NCBI GenBank assembly: GCA_027297425.1
Contig: JAPUIC010000121.1
Location: 1 to 46,979 of the forward strand
Source of the DNA: Nitrososphaerota archaeon
GTDB lineage: Archaea > Thermoproteota > Nitrososphaeria > Nitrososphaerales > JAPUIC01
DNA length: 46,979 bases
Reading direction: 5' to 3'
Shown: positions 25,259-34,600 of the stretch, piece after piece
Numbering within the stretch: the first letter of the stretch is position 1
Layout of the letters: each line of letters opens with the position of its first letter
Position numbers and translations under genes: made by a program
The notes under the pieces: model-generated
Database searches by the model: none
Told to the model about the DNA's origin: nothing
What the model saw: only the letters and a program-made list of their open reading frames with translations

Positions 25259-26713
25259 TTAGTCTGGGAATAAGAACGTAGTATTCAAGATCCCCCGAAG
25301 CTCATCTAGATGAACCCTACTCTGTTTCATACTATCTCTGTCCCTAATCGTAACGGTATCATTCGCTAAGGTTTCAGTATCGATCGTGAGACATTTTGGA
25401 ACTCCGATTTCATCAGCCCTTCGGTACCGCCTACCTATTGACCCAGAACGGTCGTAAAATGCATTGAAGTCTTTCCTAATTTTTGACAAGACCTCTGCAG
25501 CCTTTTCTTCCATTCCATCCCTGTTTACTAGGGGGAACACACCAATTTGAATCGGGGCAAGGTAGGGCTTAAGCTCTAAAACATCTCGTTCCTCATGCTT
25601 TGTTAGAGAGTGTTCCAGTATTGCCCAGATACTCCTGTCTACACCCATAGATAGCTCAAAGATATGAGGAACTACCTGCGCCTCCCCATCCATGACTGAA
25701 TGTTCCCGTCCGCTAGTCTGTCCATGTCTGACAAGATCATAGTCAGTTCTATAGTTGCATGCTACTAATTCTGTCCAACCCATACTAGTCTCAACTTCAA
25801 AATCGAAGGCAAAAGAGGAGTAGAACGCTCGCTCAGCGTCTGACAGCAGTCTAAAACGCGCACGGGTCATATCTAGCCCGGTCTTTTCATAGAACGATTG
25901 CAAGAGAACCAAATAATAGGCTATCATTTGACTTGGTAGAATTCCTTTCTTTAAGAGCTCCGAGCACGACATATTTTGGCTCTTTTTGCCGTCCAGGCAA
26001 ACACGCAGACGATTCTTACTGATTCCATCATATTTCTGAAACACGTCACTTTGGTTCGGATTGAAGAAGATCTCAATTTCGCATTGGTAGAATTCCCTTA
26101 ATCTAATCATGCTTTGCCTAGGTGAAATTTCATTTCTAAAGCTCTTTCCGAACTGGGCAATAGCAACGGGTAATTTGCATCTCATCACTTTAAAAATCCG
26201 GAGAAAATCGACGAAGATACTCTGACACGTCTCCGACCTAAGGTACGCCTCCTCCTTGTCTCCACCTATCTCGACGCTCATCATCAGATTGAATTTTTTT
26301 GTACCCCCAAAATCTGCGCCACACTTTGAACAACGGATCAGATGTTTCTCTATCAGATCATCAAGTTCCTTTTCGCTGCTTCCTTCAGTCACCAACGTCC
26401 CAGTCTTCTCCGAAACTAGCCTATCTGCTCTAAAAATAGATCCGCACTTTTTGCATTTTACAATTGGATCAGTGAAACTATCCAGGTGCCCAGATGCACG
26501 GAAAACGTCCTTAGTCATTATTTGAGATCCATCTATCTCTAGCATACCATCCTTCCTGAGAAGTTCTCTTCGCCATACCTCCACAAACTTGTTCCTGAAA
26601 CCAACCCCCAAAGGACCATACTCCCAAAAGCCCGCTGGTCCAGAGTAGATTTCAGATGACGGGAAAAAGAAACCTTTCTCTAATGCTAATCGCATAATCC
26701 GATCGTAGGACAA
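25259..26713 (-). CDS. glyS: glycyl-tRNA synthetase, dimeric (alpha2) type
   Basis: This class II enzyme charges tRNA-Gly. The N-terminus has motif 1 context (GFFFPSSEIYSGPAGFWEYGPLG in part, residues 14-36). Motif 2 lies in FRNEISPRQSMIRLREF and motif 3 in the glycine-rich SMGVDRSIWAILE. Between motifs 1 and 2 is a zinc ribbon: CKKC near residue 84 and CSKC near 133. A C-terminal anticodon-binding domain follows. At 484 residues it is shorter than many archaeal GlyRS of about 570, apparently through smaller insertions rather than truncation. It is the last gene of the pyrD-pyrK-S30e-glyS series on this strand, though the gaps make co-transcription uncertain. Confidence 0.94.
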   Translation of the reverse strand: MSYDRIMRLALEKGFFFPSSEIYSGPAGFWEYGPLGVGFRNKFVEVWRRELLRKDGMLEIDGSQIMTKDVFRASGHLDSFTDPIVKCKKCGSIFRADRLVSEKTGTLVTEGSSEKELDDLIEKHLIRCSKCGADFGGTKKFNLMMSVEIGGDKEEAYLRSETCQSIFVDFLRIFKVMRCKLPVAIAQFGKSFRNEISPRQSMIRLREFYQCEIEIFFNPNQSDVFQKYDGISKNRLRVCLDGKKSQNMSCSELLKKGILPSQMIAYYLVLLQSFYEKTGLDMTRARFRLLSDAERAFYSSFAFDFEVETSMGWTELVACNYRTDYDLVRHGQTSGREHSVMDGEAQVVPHIFELSMGVDRSIWAILEHSLTKHEERDVLELKPYLAPIQIGVFPLVNRDGMEEKAAEVLSKIRKDFNAFYDRSGSIGRRYRRADEIGVPKCLTIDTETLANDTVTIRDRDSMKQSRVHLDELRGILNTTFLFPD

Positions 26714-26850
26714 ATCTCAAACTTCACCTTATCTTCTTTGATTTATCGTCTTCAGGCGGGAATGACTTCCCTATCGGTCATAATATCGATTTTCCTAAGG
26801 ATGGAATTATTAATAGATTGAGATATAGAAAAAAGTTCAATTTTGGACGT

Positions 26851-27027
26851 TTACCGCCTACGCCTACCTTGCCAATTCTGGCCTGGCATCCTTTTGAGGG
26901 TTTCCCGTTTGACGAAGGTTCTTTTATACCTAAATTTCGGTATAGGCGAATGCCTCTCCTTTGCCGGTAGTTTGGGAGTTTGACCTCTTACTTTACCTGC
27001 TTTCGTAAGGCTTCCGTGAGTCGGCAT
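26851..27027 (-). CDS. rps30e: ribosomal protein S30e
   Basis: This short gene encodes 58 residues, read on the minus strand from ATG at 27025-27027 to TAA at 26851-26853. The sequence begins MPTHGSLTKAGKVRGQTPK and ends with the basic MPGQNWQGRRRR; both are hallmarks of archaeal S30e, where the GSL(T/A)xAGKVRxQTPK start is conserved. S30e is a small-subunit protein that reaches the decoding centre. It lies between pyrK and glyS on the same strand. It supports a TACK affiliation together with L13e and L38e. Confidence 0.92.
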   Translation of the reverse strand: MPTHGSLTKAGKVRGQTPKLPAKERHSPIPKFRYKRTFVKRETLKRMPGQNWQGRRRR

Positions 27028-27073
27028 ACTATCAAGATGGGCTTCCTACTATTCCCCTTATTAACCTTGACGT

Positions 27074-27895
27074 CTATAATGACGATATTCTACCACTCTT
27101 ATCCCGAGTCAAGAGACCGAGTTCATCCTCTACCTTGATAAGTTCATGTGAATCTAAAACGGGTCCATCCCTACATAAGATAAGATCACCGACACAACAA
27201 CTACCACATAGTCCGATTGCGCATTTCATTATCCGCTCTAGGCTTGCCTGAACCTCTATACCTCTAGCAATAGATAATTGCACAACCTTCTGCATCATAA
27301 ACTCTGGTCCACAAACGTATACCATGTCAATTTTTTTTTTGCCCATCAAGCTATTTAGGGTCTTAGGCGCTTGGCCCTTAACCCCGATACTACCATCATC
27401 AGTAGTTAGTATTAGCTCTCCCTTATCAAAATCCATTAACTTAGTAGCTTTCGCCAAAAAAGGAAGTTCGGATCTTGTTTTGGCCGCTAACAGCAGAGTA
27501 ACCTCGCGATCTTCGGACAAAAGTGCTTCAGCAAGCGGGATAAGAGGCGCTATTCCGGTCCCTCCTCCGACTAGGGCGGCCGACCTTCCTTTAAGTTGAA
27601 AGCCTCGACCGTATGGTCCTCTAACCCCGATGAGTTCACCAGTCCTCATCTTGTATAGACTGTTACTACCCTCGGCCCAAGGCTTTACCGTCACTGAAAC
27701 ACTCCCAGACTTGATATTAGAGAGACTTAACGGGAATTCATCTACCCCAGGAATCCAGAGCATGATAAACTGTCCAGCCGTAGCAGCTGAACATTCGTCA
27801 TCAGCGAATTCAAAGGTCTTCATTGTAGCGCTCTCATTCTGAACGCTCAGAATCTTGCATATTCTGGGCCTATTAACGCTTGTGAGCAATTCCAA
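27074..27895 (-). CDS. pyrK: dihydroorotate dehydrogenase electron-transfer subunit
   Basis: This is the iron-sulphur flavoprotein that passes electrons from dihydroorotate oxidation to NAD+ in class 1B DHODH. The 273 residues contain an FAD-binding ferredoxin-reductase barrel (1-100), an NAD-binding domain beginning at ALVGGGTGIAPL, and near the C-terminus a cysteine cluster CAIGLCGSC with a further C about a dozen residues on, which binds a [2Fe-2S] cluster. Its first 23 bases overlap the end of pyrD, so the two subunits are translated together in de novo pyrimidine synthesis. Identification is secure from motif and partner. Confidence 0.93.
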   Translation of the reverse strand: MELLTSVNRPRICKILSVQNESATMKTFEFADDECSAATAGQFIMLWIPGVDEFPLSLSNIKSGSVSVTVKPWAEGSNSLYKMRTGELIGVRGPYGRGFQLKGRSAALVGGGTGIAPLIPLAEALLSEDREVTLLLAAKTRSELPFLAKATKLMDFDKGELILTTDDGSIGVKGQAPKTLNSLMGKKKIDMVYVCGPEFMMQKVVQLSIARGIEVQASLERIMKCAIGLCGSCCVGDLILCRDGPVLDSHELIKVEDELGLLTRDKSGRISSL

Positions 27896-28784
27896 TGATA
27901 CCTTTTAGGTCGTCATGCCCTTTTTCTTCTAGATATTTTATTATTCCATCGACTATCTCTTGAAACAAAATCAAGTCTCTGCTAGCTATAGCTGTACCAA
28001 CTTGGACAGCAGTCGCCCCAACCATAAAAAATTCTATAGCGTCTTCCCATGTGGTTACGCCCCCACAACCAATTATAGGAATATTCAGGGATTTGTACAA
28101 TTCATACACACACCTAATCGCTACTGGTTTTAGAGCGGGTCCAGAAAGCCCTCCTACTCTATTATGTAGAATCGGTCTACCTATCTTTAGGTCTATCACC
28201 ATACCCTTCATGGTATTCACAGCGGTTATACCGTCCGCGCCAGCCTCTTCCGCGGCTTTGGCAATTTCGATAACGTCAGGAACCATGGGAGTTACCTTGA
28301 CAAAGAGTGGTTTTTTGGATTTTTGCTTAATTGCTGAAGTAAGTTCATATACAGATCTGGGGTCACTTCCGACTTCAACCCCAACATTGCTAACATGAGG
28401 ACATGAGAGGTTAAGCTCGTACGCCTGACAGGGAGTATCTTCAAAAGAGTCCACTATTTTGGCAAGCTCCTCAGGAGAACTCCCGAATACGCTTACTATT
28501 ATCGGCATGTCTAACCAGTCTGCTTCCCTTAACTCCTCGGAAAATGCTTCACATCCAGGATTTGGAAGGCCCATCGCGTTAAGATACCCTCCTTCTACTT
28601 CTACGAGGGTTGGAGCACTGTAACCATCGTTAGGTTCGAGACCGATAGACTTGGTAACAATGCCGCCAGCCCCAGACTTCTTGATTCTCATGAATGTCTT
28701 CGGAGAAATCCCCAATATACCAGAAGCTAAAAGAGTCGGGTTCTCAAGCTTTAGGCTCGAGATGGCAACAGAGATATCTACCAT
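27873..28784 (-). CDS. pyrD: dihydroorotate dehydrogenase, class 1B catalytic subunit
   Basis: This enzyme oxidises dihydroorotate to orotate, the fourth step of pyrimidine synthesis, using FMN. The 303-residue TIM barrel has the catalytic cysteine in NLSCPHV near residue 129, which marks class 1 enzymes (class 2 has serine). Phosphate- and FMN-binding segments are ITAVNTMKG and IIGCGGVTTWEDA. The overlap with pyrK identifies the NAD-linked 1B type. The start is ATG at 28784, about 100 bases from the divergent S8e gene. Confidence 0.95.
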   Translation of the reverse strand: MVDISVAISSLKLENPTLLASGILGISPKTFMRIKKSGAGGIVTKSIGLEPNDGYSAPTLVEVEGGYLNAMGLPNPGCEAFSEELREADWLDMPIIVSVFGSSPEELAKIVDSFEDTPCQAYELNLSCPHVSNVGVEVGSDPRSVYELTSAIKQKSKKPLFVKVTPMVPDVIEIAKAAEEAGADGITAVNTMKGMVIDLKIGRPILHNRVGGLSGPALKPVAIRCVYELYKSLNIPIIGCGGVTTWEDAIEFFMVGATAVQVGTAIASRDLILFQEIVDGIIKYLEEKGHDDLKGIIGIAHKR

Positions 28785-28886
28785 TGCAAATCCAGCTCGA
28801 TAAAACCGTTCATCTCTTTAATAAATTCACTATAATCGAATTATGAGTCATACTTAATTAGGGCTTTCATTTTTCGTTCTCTAGAT

Positions 28887-29273
28887 TTGGGAAAATCCAA
28901 AGAGAACCTGAAAAAAAGGAAAATCACTGGTGGTAGGAAACGAGCTATGAGGAGTAGAAGAGCGTATGAAAAGAACTCTTACCCCATCGAGACCGTGGTC
29001 GGCGAATCCCAGAATAAAGTTAGAATGGTTAGAGGTGGCAATATCAAGATTGGAGCGAAATCGGCTCTATTTGTCAATGTTGCTGATCCCTCTTCAAAAA
29101 AAGTTACTAAACTCAAGATCGAATCTGTCACGTCCAATTCAGCGAGCCGGGATTATGAAAGAAGAAGGATAATAACCAAAGGAGCGATCCTCCAGACTGA
29201 GTTAGGGTCGGTCAAGGTTACTTCTAAGCCAGGCAGAGATGGTGAGATTAACGGTTTACTCCAAAATAAGTAA
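28887..29273 (+). CDS. rps8e: ribosomal protein S8e
   Basis: This is an archaeal and eukaryotic small-subunit ribosomal protein of 128 residues. The basic start, with KRKITGGRKRAMRSRR, matches the conserved TGGR(K/R) motif of S8e. Later segments such as SRDYERRRIITKGAIL, with the ITKGA motif, are typical. No ATG is available, so TTG at 28887 is taken as the start. It is followed after 6 bases by SRP19 and then by the SmAP3-like gene on the same strand, forming an RNA-related operon. Confidence 0.92.
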   Translation: MGKSKENLKKRKITGGRKRAMRSRRAYEKNSYPIETVVGESQNKVRMVRGGNIKIGAKSALFVNVADPSSKKVTKLKIESVTSNSASRDYERRRIITKGAILQTELGSVKVTSKPGRDGEINGLLQNK

Positions 29274-29279
29274 TCTACA

Positions 29280-29588
29280 ATGAAGGAATATGGCAAACTC
29301 ATAATCTGGGTTGATTACTTTAACTCAGCTATAAAGAGATCAGAAGGTAGACGTGTTCCTCTTAGCTCTGCAGTGCGGGATCCGACGTTACAAGAGCTTG
29401 TGCACGCTACTAAGGGGATAGGCTATTCCCCCGAGCCTCAAGAAGGATACTATCCCAAACGTAGTAAGGTCAAGTCTGGCTACGTATCACTAACGAAAAA
29501 AGTAAGTAAGAGTATCACGGTTAAGAAGGTAGCGAACAGACTAGTACAAGTTAAGGGAGAAAAGAAACAGAGTAGTGGTAGGAGATAG
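29280..29588 (+). CDS. signal recognition particle protein SRP19
   Basis: This protein binds the tips of helices 6 and 8 of SRP RNA and prepares the particle for SRP54. The 102 residues start with the typical IIWVDYFNSAIKRSEGRRVP, in which W-x-D-Y, the SEGRRVP motif and the following basic residues contact RNA. A lysine-rich C-terminal part follows. The start is ATG, 6 bases after the S8e stop, so the genes are co-transcribed. SRP RNA itself was not found in this window. Confidence 0.93.
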   Translation: MKEYGKLIIWVDYFNSAIKRSEGRRVPLSSAVRDPTLQELVHATKGIGYSPEPQEGYYPKRSKVKSGYVSLTKKVSKSITVKKVANRLVQVKGEKKQSSGRR

Positions 29589-29644
29589 AGTACATGTGCG
29601 AAACACTGATATGCGATAAATTAATCGGCGAAGAGGTTAACTGA

Positions 29645-30067
29645 GTGTCAACATCGCAATATAGACGGTTCACGGATGAGATCATGACTTTCTTAGGAAA
29701 AAAAGTCGCTGTTGAAACATCGGATAACCGCACGATTAAGGGAGTTCTTGTAGGGGTCAGTGAAAAAATGGATCTAATACTGAGTGAACCTGTAGGAGTA
29801 GATGAAGGTGTTATGAAAATGGTTCTAAATGGTGAATTTGTTAAGGAAATAAAGTTGTTAGAGAAGCCTTTTGACCTAAGAGCACTAAGTGATCGGTTGA
29901 CCAGAGTTTTTCCAGGGATGGTATCTCTAAGAGAAGATCTCCAGATAATCACGGTAATGGATAAGATAAGGGTATCAGAACAAGGCGTGACCGGTGAGGG
30001 ACTCGCTTTTGATAAGGTTAAGGGTGTCTTCGATGAATTTGTTAGAGAGAGCAAAGAGACGGATTAG
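29645..30067 (+). CDS. Sm-like archaeal protein, SmAP3-like
   Basis: This is an Lsm/Sm-fold RNA-binding protein with a C-terminal extension. Of 140 residues, 1-75 form the Sm fold: the Sm1 motif includes VAVETSDNRTIKGVLVGVSEKMDLIL, with the conserved D-x-Asn-like positions. The next 65 residues form a second domain, which matches the two-domain plan of SmAP3 proteins (about 140-150 residues) rather than the short SmAP1 and SmAP2. The start is GTG at 29645. It lies 56 bases after SRP19 and probably belongs to the same operon. RNA targets are unknown. Confidence 0.8.
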   Translation: MSTSQYRRFTDEIMTFLGKKVAVETSDNRTIKGVLVGVSEKMDLILSEPVGVDEGVMKMVLNGEFVKEIKLLEKPFDLRALSDRLTRVFPGMVSLREDLQIITVMDKIRVSEQGVTGEGLAFDKVKGVFDEFVRESKETD

Positions 30068-30139
30068 AGTATTAGTGCAATAACTCGAAGTAGAAAAATA
30101 ATTCAGATTACTCGTCACACTAAAAGATTTATTATTACT

Positions 30140-30330
30140 GGCCCTGTTCGGGGTTATCCCGATACTGTATCGTGCGCTATCGACGGCCCTGAATGAAGAT
30201 ATGATTTACAGGGTCTACCCAGAGGCGCCACAAGTGGAGGGAGCCCCGGAAAAGAGGCCAGATGAGTGATTATCATATCGTGACTCTCGGCTGTTCAGAG
30301 ACGGGGTACACTTTATTTCGGATGAAGGTT
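30140..30330 (+). ncRNA. structured non-coding RNA candidate
   Basis: The 301-base gap between the SmAP3-like and Toprim genes has no good reading frame but several possible helices. GGCCCTGT (30140-30147) pairs with ACAGGGTC (30208-30215) over 8 bp. A second GGCCCTG (30185-30191) could pair with the same partner, so two alternative folds exist. CCCCG near 30245 can pair with CGGGG near 30301, enclosing an inner hairpin with GAGT/ACTC. I could not match it to tRNA, 5S, SRP or RNase P RNA. It may instead be a leader of the Toprim gene. Ends and strand are uncertain. Confidence 0.3.
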
Positions 30331-30368
30331 TGCATATAGACTCCTGTCTTCTGTAACGTGAACGACAT

Positions 30369-30779
30369 ATGAGAAGAAAGATAACACCTAGAGTTCTAGA
30401 CAGCATTCAGAACTTCATTATGAAGTTAAGTCAAGAGTCCGAAGAGGGTGCATTAGTAGTTGTCGAAGGGCCGAAGGATGTACAAGCACTCCGTTCACTT
30501 GGCTTCATGGGTAAATACCATATGCTGTGCTGGAATGCAGGTCTCTCACGACTTCCAGCAGAGATGATACTACACACTAAGGTTATTCCGCTCTTAGATC
30601 TCGATAAAGAGGGTCGAGCTTTAACCAAAAAAATCATAGTTACAGCAGAAAAAATAGGAGTTAAGGTGGATCTGTTCTTCTGGAGACAGATAGTCCCGCT
30701 AACAAGGGGTTCTATAACCGAGATTCAAGAGCTGATAAGATTTAGTGATGATGCATTCCCCGTGACCATGACTGACTAA
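30369..30779 (+). CDS. small Toprim-domain protein
   Basis: This is a stand-alone Toprim protein of 136 residues. The acidic Toprim residues are visible: a glutamate in VVVEGPKDVQALRSLG (about 31-46) and the DxD pair in LLDLDKEG near 80. The fold is shared by primases, topoisomerases, OLD nucleases and RNase M5, and small archaeal members of this type are annotated only as Toprim/UPF0292 proteins. An RNA- or DNA-processing role coordinated by magnesium is likely, but the substrate is not known. It lies downstream of RNA-related genes (S8e, SRP19, SmAP3-like) and converges on nusA. Confidence 0.82.
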   Translation: MRRKITPRVLDSIQNFIMKLSQESEEGALVVVEGPKDVQALRSLGFMGKYHMLCWNAGLSRLPAEMILHTKVIPLLDLDKEGRALTKKIIVTAEKIGVKVDLFFWRQIVPLTRGSITEIQELIRFSDDAFPVTMTD

Positions 30780-30788
30780 CTAATTTAA

Positions 30789-31247
30789 TTAGATTAGGTC
30801 TTCGTCTAAAGAGATTATGCGGATGCTCTCAACGTTAAAATAACGTTTAGCCAACAACCTAGCCCGTTCAGCATTCCTACCGCTTCTACCAACGACCTCA
30901 CCCTTATGACGTTGGTCTACCAGTATCAATGCGGCCTTCGTCCCCCCAGGTTTTTCGGACATCCTGATCTCACTAATTTTACGAGTATTTAGAGCATTAA
31001 TGATGAAATCTTTAGGATCCTCAGCATACTCCACTACCTCAACTGGTTTTCCAAGTTGCTTCTCAGCACTTTTGATCGAAGACCCGCCCTTTCCTATTGC
31101 CAGACCCATATCGCCTTCATTCACAACAAAAATAATGCGATTCATCTTCTCATCTAGAATACAATCTCGGGCAGTAGCCCCGCTGATGCTCTGAAAGAGA
31201 GAAATTCGTCCTAATTCTTCGGAGGTGAGCTTGATTGTCTCAGGCAT
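30789..31247 (-). CDS. nusA: archaeal NusA, KH-domain transcription factor
   Basis: The archaeal NusA consists only of the two KH domains and lacks the polymerase-binding N-terminal domain of bacteria. The 152 residues carry KH1 with GLAIGKGGSSIKSAEK and KH2 with GEVVGRSGRNAERA; both contain the GxxG loop that binds RNA. The role in elongation and termination is inferred from the family. It closes the rpoH-rpoB-rpoA-rpl30e-nusA series. The rps12 and rps7 genes that often follow in archaea are absent; a convergent Toprim gene takes their place. Confidence 0.94.
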   Translation of the reverse strand: MPETIKLTSEELGRISLFQSISGATARDCILDEKMNRIIFVVNEGDMGLAIGKGGSSIKSAEKQLGKPVEVVEYAEDPKDFIINALNTRKISEIRMSEKPGGTKAALILVDQRHKGEVVGRSGRNAERARLLAKRYFNVESIRIISLDEDLI

Positions 31248-31363
31248 GCAGTCTTGTTCACTAAGGATTTTTTTAATGTCTGCTTTGAGAGATTTAAGTT
31301 TATTCGAAGCACTGGAACTAGATTACAATTCGGATCTATCGGGTACTATCGTAGGGGAAGAGA

Positions 31364-31666
31364 TTATTGCTTAAGAAGTCCAATATTAGCGTCTCCTGAA
31401 CTCTTAATCGCTACAACAGATATCCTATGTTGTCTGCCACAGGTTTTACCAAGGGCCATAGAATTTCCTTCATAATATATTGTAGGGATTTTTTGGGAAT
31501 CTGCGTCTTCTAGGAGTCTCTTTCGAGGAGGCGCTTCGAGCGATGATGAATAAATAATTAGTAAAGAGTCTTTTATGGAATTCGAAACTTCTTTTAATCC
31601 AAGGACGCACTCTCCGGTCTTTAACGCTTTTCTCATTACAGTCTGAAGAATCTTCTGATCCACCAT
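31364..31666 (-). CDS. rpl30e: ribosomal protein L30e
   Basis: This is a ribosomal protein of the L7Ae/L30e/S12e kink-turn-binding fold. The 100 residues contain KTGECVLGLKEVSNSIKD near the N-terminus, the central ADSQKIPTIYYEGNSMALG with the loop that contacts RNA, and GKTCGRQHRISVVAI near the end. Its position immediately after rpoA (1 base between) and before nusA is the standard archaeal arrangement, which settles the choice within the L7Ae superfamily. Confidence 0.92.
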   Translation of the reverse strand: MVDQKILQTVMRKALKTGECVLGLKEVSNSIKDSLLIIYSSSLEAPPRKRLLEDADSQKIPTIYYEGNSMALGKTCGRQHRISVVAIKSSGDANIGLLKQ

Positions 31667-31667
31667 T

Positions 31668-34600
31668 CTACTTCCCTCTCATGAAGACGTCGATCATCCC
31701 AGTACCGAGCGGGATCGGTAATCCTACTATTACGTTCTCAGTTACTCCTTTAAGGCCTTCATGCTCACCTTTTACTGCTGCATCGGCAATTGTAGGGACC
31801 GTAATCTCGAAGGCAGCTCGAGCTAGAACACTAGATTTGGTACCGGCGATACCGTGTCTGCCTATCGACTGCAGGTATCCTTTTGAAGTCATAAGATCCG
31901 CAACCAAGTAGATATGTCGGATATCAACTTCTAGGCCTTGTTCCTCAAGCGTGCCCATTAGTTCCTTAACCAAAGCAGTTCTTGCAGCCTCGATACCTAG
32001 CGTAGTGTTGATCTCATGTATGTTATTGGTGGTAGTCCTAGTGGTATCAACTCCCTCCACCTTGAATACCTTAGACAAACTGGAGCCGGAGGTATGAATC
32101 AACCACTCATCCTTTGGTTTGACAACGGTGACACGGGTGATTCCAGGAATGCCTTTCACTTTAGTATTCAACAGCTTATTCCTAAGGACAAACAATGATT
32201 GAATGTTAGCGTTCTCTACAGATACAGTAACACTCTTTCTATCCCTACCAATCTCAACTTTCTTCTTCGCGCCCGCGACGCCTTCAGCCACCATATCTAT
32301 ATCGCAATCCCTATCCTTCAATAGACTATCATTAAGAACGAGTTTTACCTTACCAGTGTAATCAATCGTACAAGAATCGAGGAGATCCGACGCTTTGGTG
32401 AATAGTATGCTCCTTGCTACCTTTAACGCTTTCTCATTGGAACTGCGACTTTCTTTATCTAGATAGACCTCCATAGATGGTTTAGATGGTATCTTTCTAG
32501 CATCTACCAATTCGATTAACCGTGGGAGACCCAATGTAACGTCCCTTTCTGCTACACCTGCAAAGTGGAATGTCCTAAGTGTCATCTGGGTACCTGGCTC
32601 ACCGATCGATTGCGCCGCGACTATTCCAGATGCTTCACCGGGCTCAACTGTCGCCTTCTTCAGTAAATCAACGGCTTTCTTGCATACACTGTTGAAATGC
32701 TCGCCACTAATGGGATTGCTCTTTAAAGAATCTCGTAGATCGCTTACAATTCTTGGATTCAGATTTCGCTCGTATTTCCTGAGTATAGATAATATCTCCT
32801 TCTCAGAGGACTTACCCTTCTTAAAGGTCAGTGCTTCAGTTTCGATGAGACGTTCGACGTTCACAGCTCGTCCATGGTCACTTTTAGCTGGATCCACTCC
32901 GTCTTCTCCATAGGTGAATTCCATGATGTTGCCATGAGGATCTCTTGCCGTCAGATCGTATTCGACTTTGATATGTTCTAAGGCATTTACCAGACGGCGC
33001 TGCATATATCCACTCTGCTGTGTTCTTACAGCGGTATCGACTAATCCTTCTCGTCCACCCATAGCGTGGAAGAAGAATTCTATTGGATCTAGTCCTTCTC
33101 GATAATTTGACTTTACGAATCCGCTTGCATCTGGCGATTGGTCCCCCGGCTGAAAATGAGGCAATGCCCGACTCTGATAGCCGTTATGAATTCTTCTACC
33201 TCTAACCGATTGTTGTCCTAGCGCTGCAGTCATCTGTCCGATGTTAAGACTCGATCCTCTGGCTCCAGTGCGTGCCATCACTACCCCGGCATTATCTAGT
33301 GGGAATGTCGTATCTGCAACCTTTCCGGCTCCATCTCTAGCTTTTGCGAGCTCTCGAATGGTGTAAAATTCTAGTGCCTCCTCAGGAGACATCCCTCTCG
33401 TCAATTGCAATGTCTTCTTCTTGTATTGACTATTTAGACCTCGTACTTCTTCATATGTATCAGCCAATAGACTCTCGATGTCTTCTTTTGCGGTCCCAGC
33501 CAAGGTAAGCTCATTATAACCATAAGTGAATCCACAAAAGCTCAAATATTCTTTCAGAAGGGAACAAATCGAGTTCAGGAATTTGCGGGCTTCATCAGGT
33601 CCATAGTCTATCGCAATTCTATGAAGGATACTATCTGGTTCCTCCGCACCGATTGCAGCTCTATCAATGACGCCACTAAGGAGTTGTCCATTCTTTATTA
33701 CAACGTCATTTTTGGGCGTTCCCTTCAAGCCCCTACCCCATTTTGATGCCATTACATAGTTGAAATCTTTGGGGAGGAATAGGGAAAATAGTTGCTTCCC
33801 ATCATAGAGAGATTTTTTCGAATCAGCTGGACTAGGTAGTGGACCAGAGTAACCACCTGCATATGCAAGCTTAGTGAAATCCTCTCTTGTTAAGGGGCTT
33901 TTGCCATTAGTCAACAGGTAAGCGGCTGTTAAAAATTCCCTAATGGCCCCAATAATAGGCCCTCCATATCTAGGAGAAATTAGCTGATCATGAACTTTCA
34001 TCAGCATTGCTGCTTCTGATCTGGCTTCTTCACTTTGTGGAATGTGGAGATTCATCTCATCTCCGTCGAAGTCGGCATTATATGGTGGACAGACAGCGGG
34101 ATGGAGACGGAATGTTCTGCAAGGAAGGACCCTGATGAAGTGTGCCATAACCGACATACGGTGAAGGGATGGTTGTCTGTTGAAGATTGCAATATCTTTA
34201 TCCACCAGATGCCTCTCGACGATAAATCCTGAGGCTAATGTATCTCGTATTATTTCTCGATCCGTAACGTAATCTAGCCTAATTTTTACCCCATCAGGTC
34301 TTATCACGTAGTTAGCGCCTGGATGTCCCTCCGGTCCGGTCATCACTAGTTCTTTCAAGAAATCAATGTTCCAAGGAGAAACTTTTTCAGGAATTGTTAG
34401 TTTCTTGGCCACCTCAAAGGGTATTCCAACTTCAGAGATATCGAGACAAGGATCTGGTGAAATAACTGTTCGGCTAGAAAAATCTACTCGTTTACCTGAG
34501 AGACTACCCCTAAACCTTCCCTCTTTTCCCTTGAGTCTTTGACTAATGGTCTTGAGAGGCCTGCCCGATCTATGGTGAGCCTGGGGAATTCCAGATACCT

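Noticed and set aside
30140..30330. Structured gap as SRP RNA, RNase P RNA, 5S rRNA or a tRNA
   Set aside because: The SRP helix 8 GGAA/AGCA motif, the RNase P GAGGAAAGUC and ACAGAA-type elements, 5S landmarks and any TTCRANT T-loop with paired stem are all missing, so it is kept only as an unassigned candidate.
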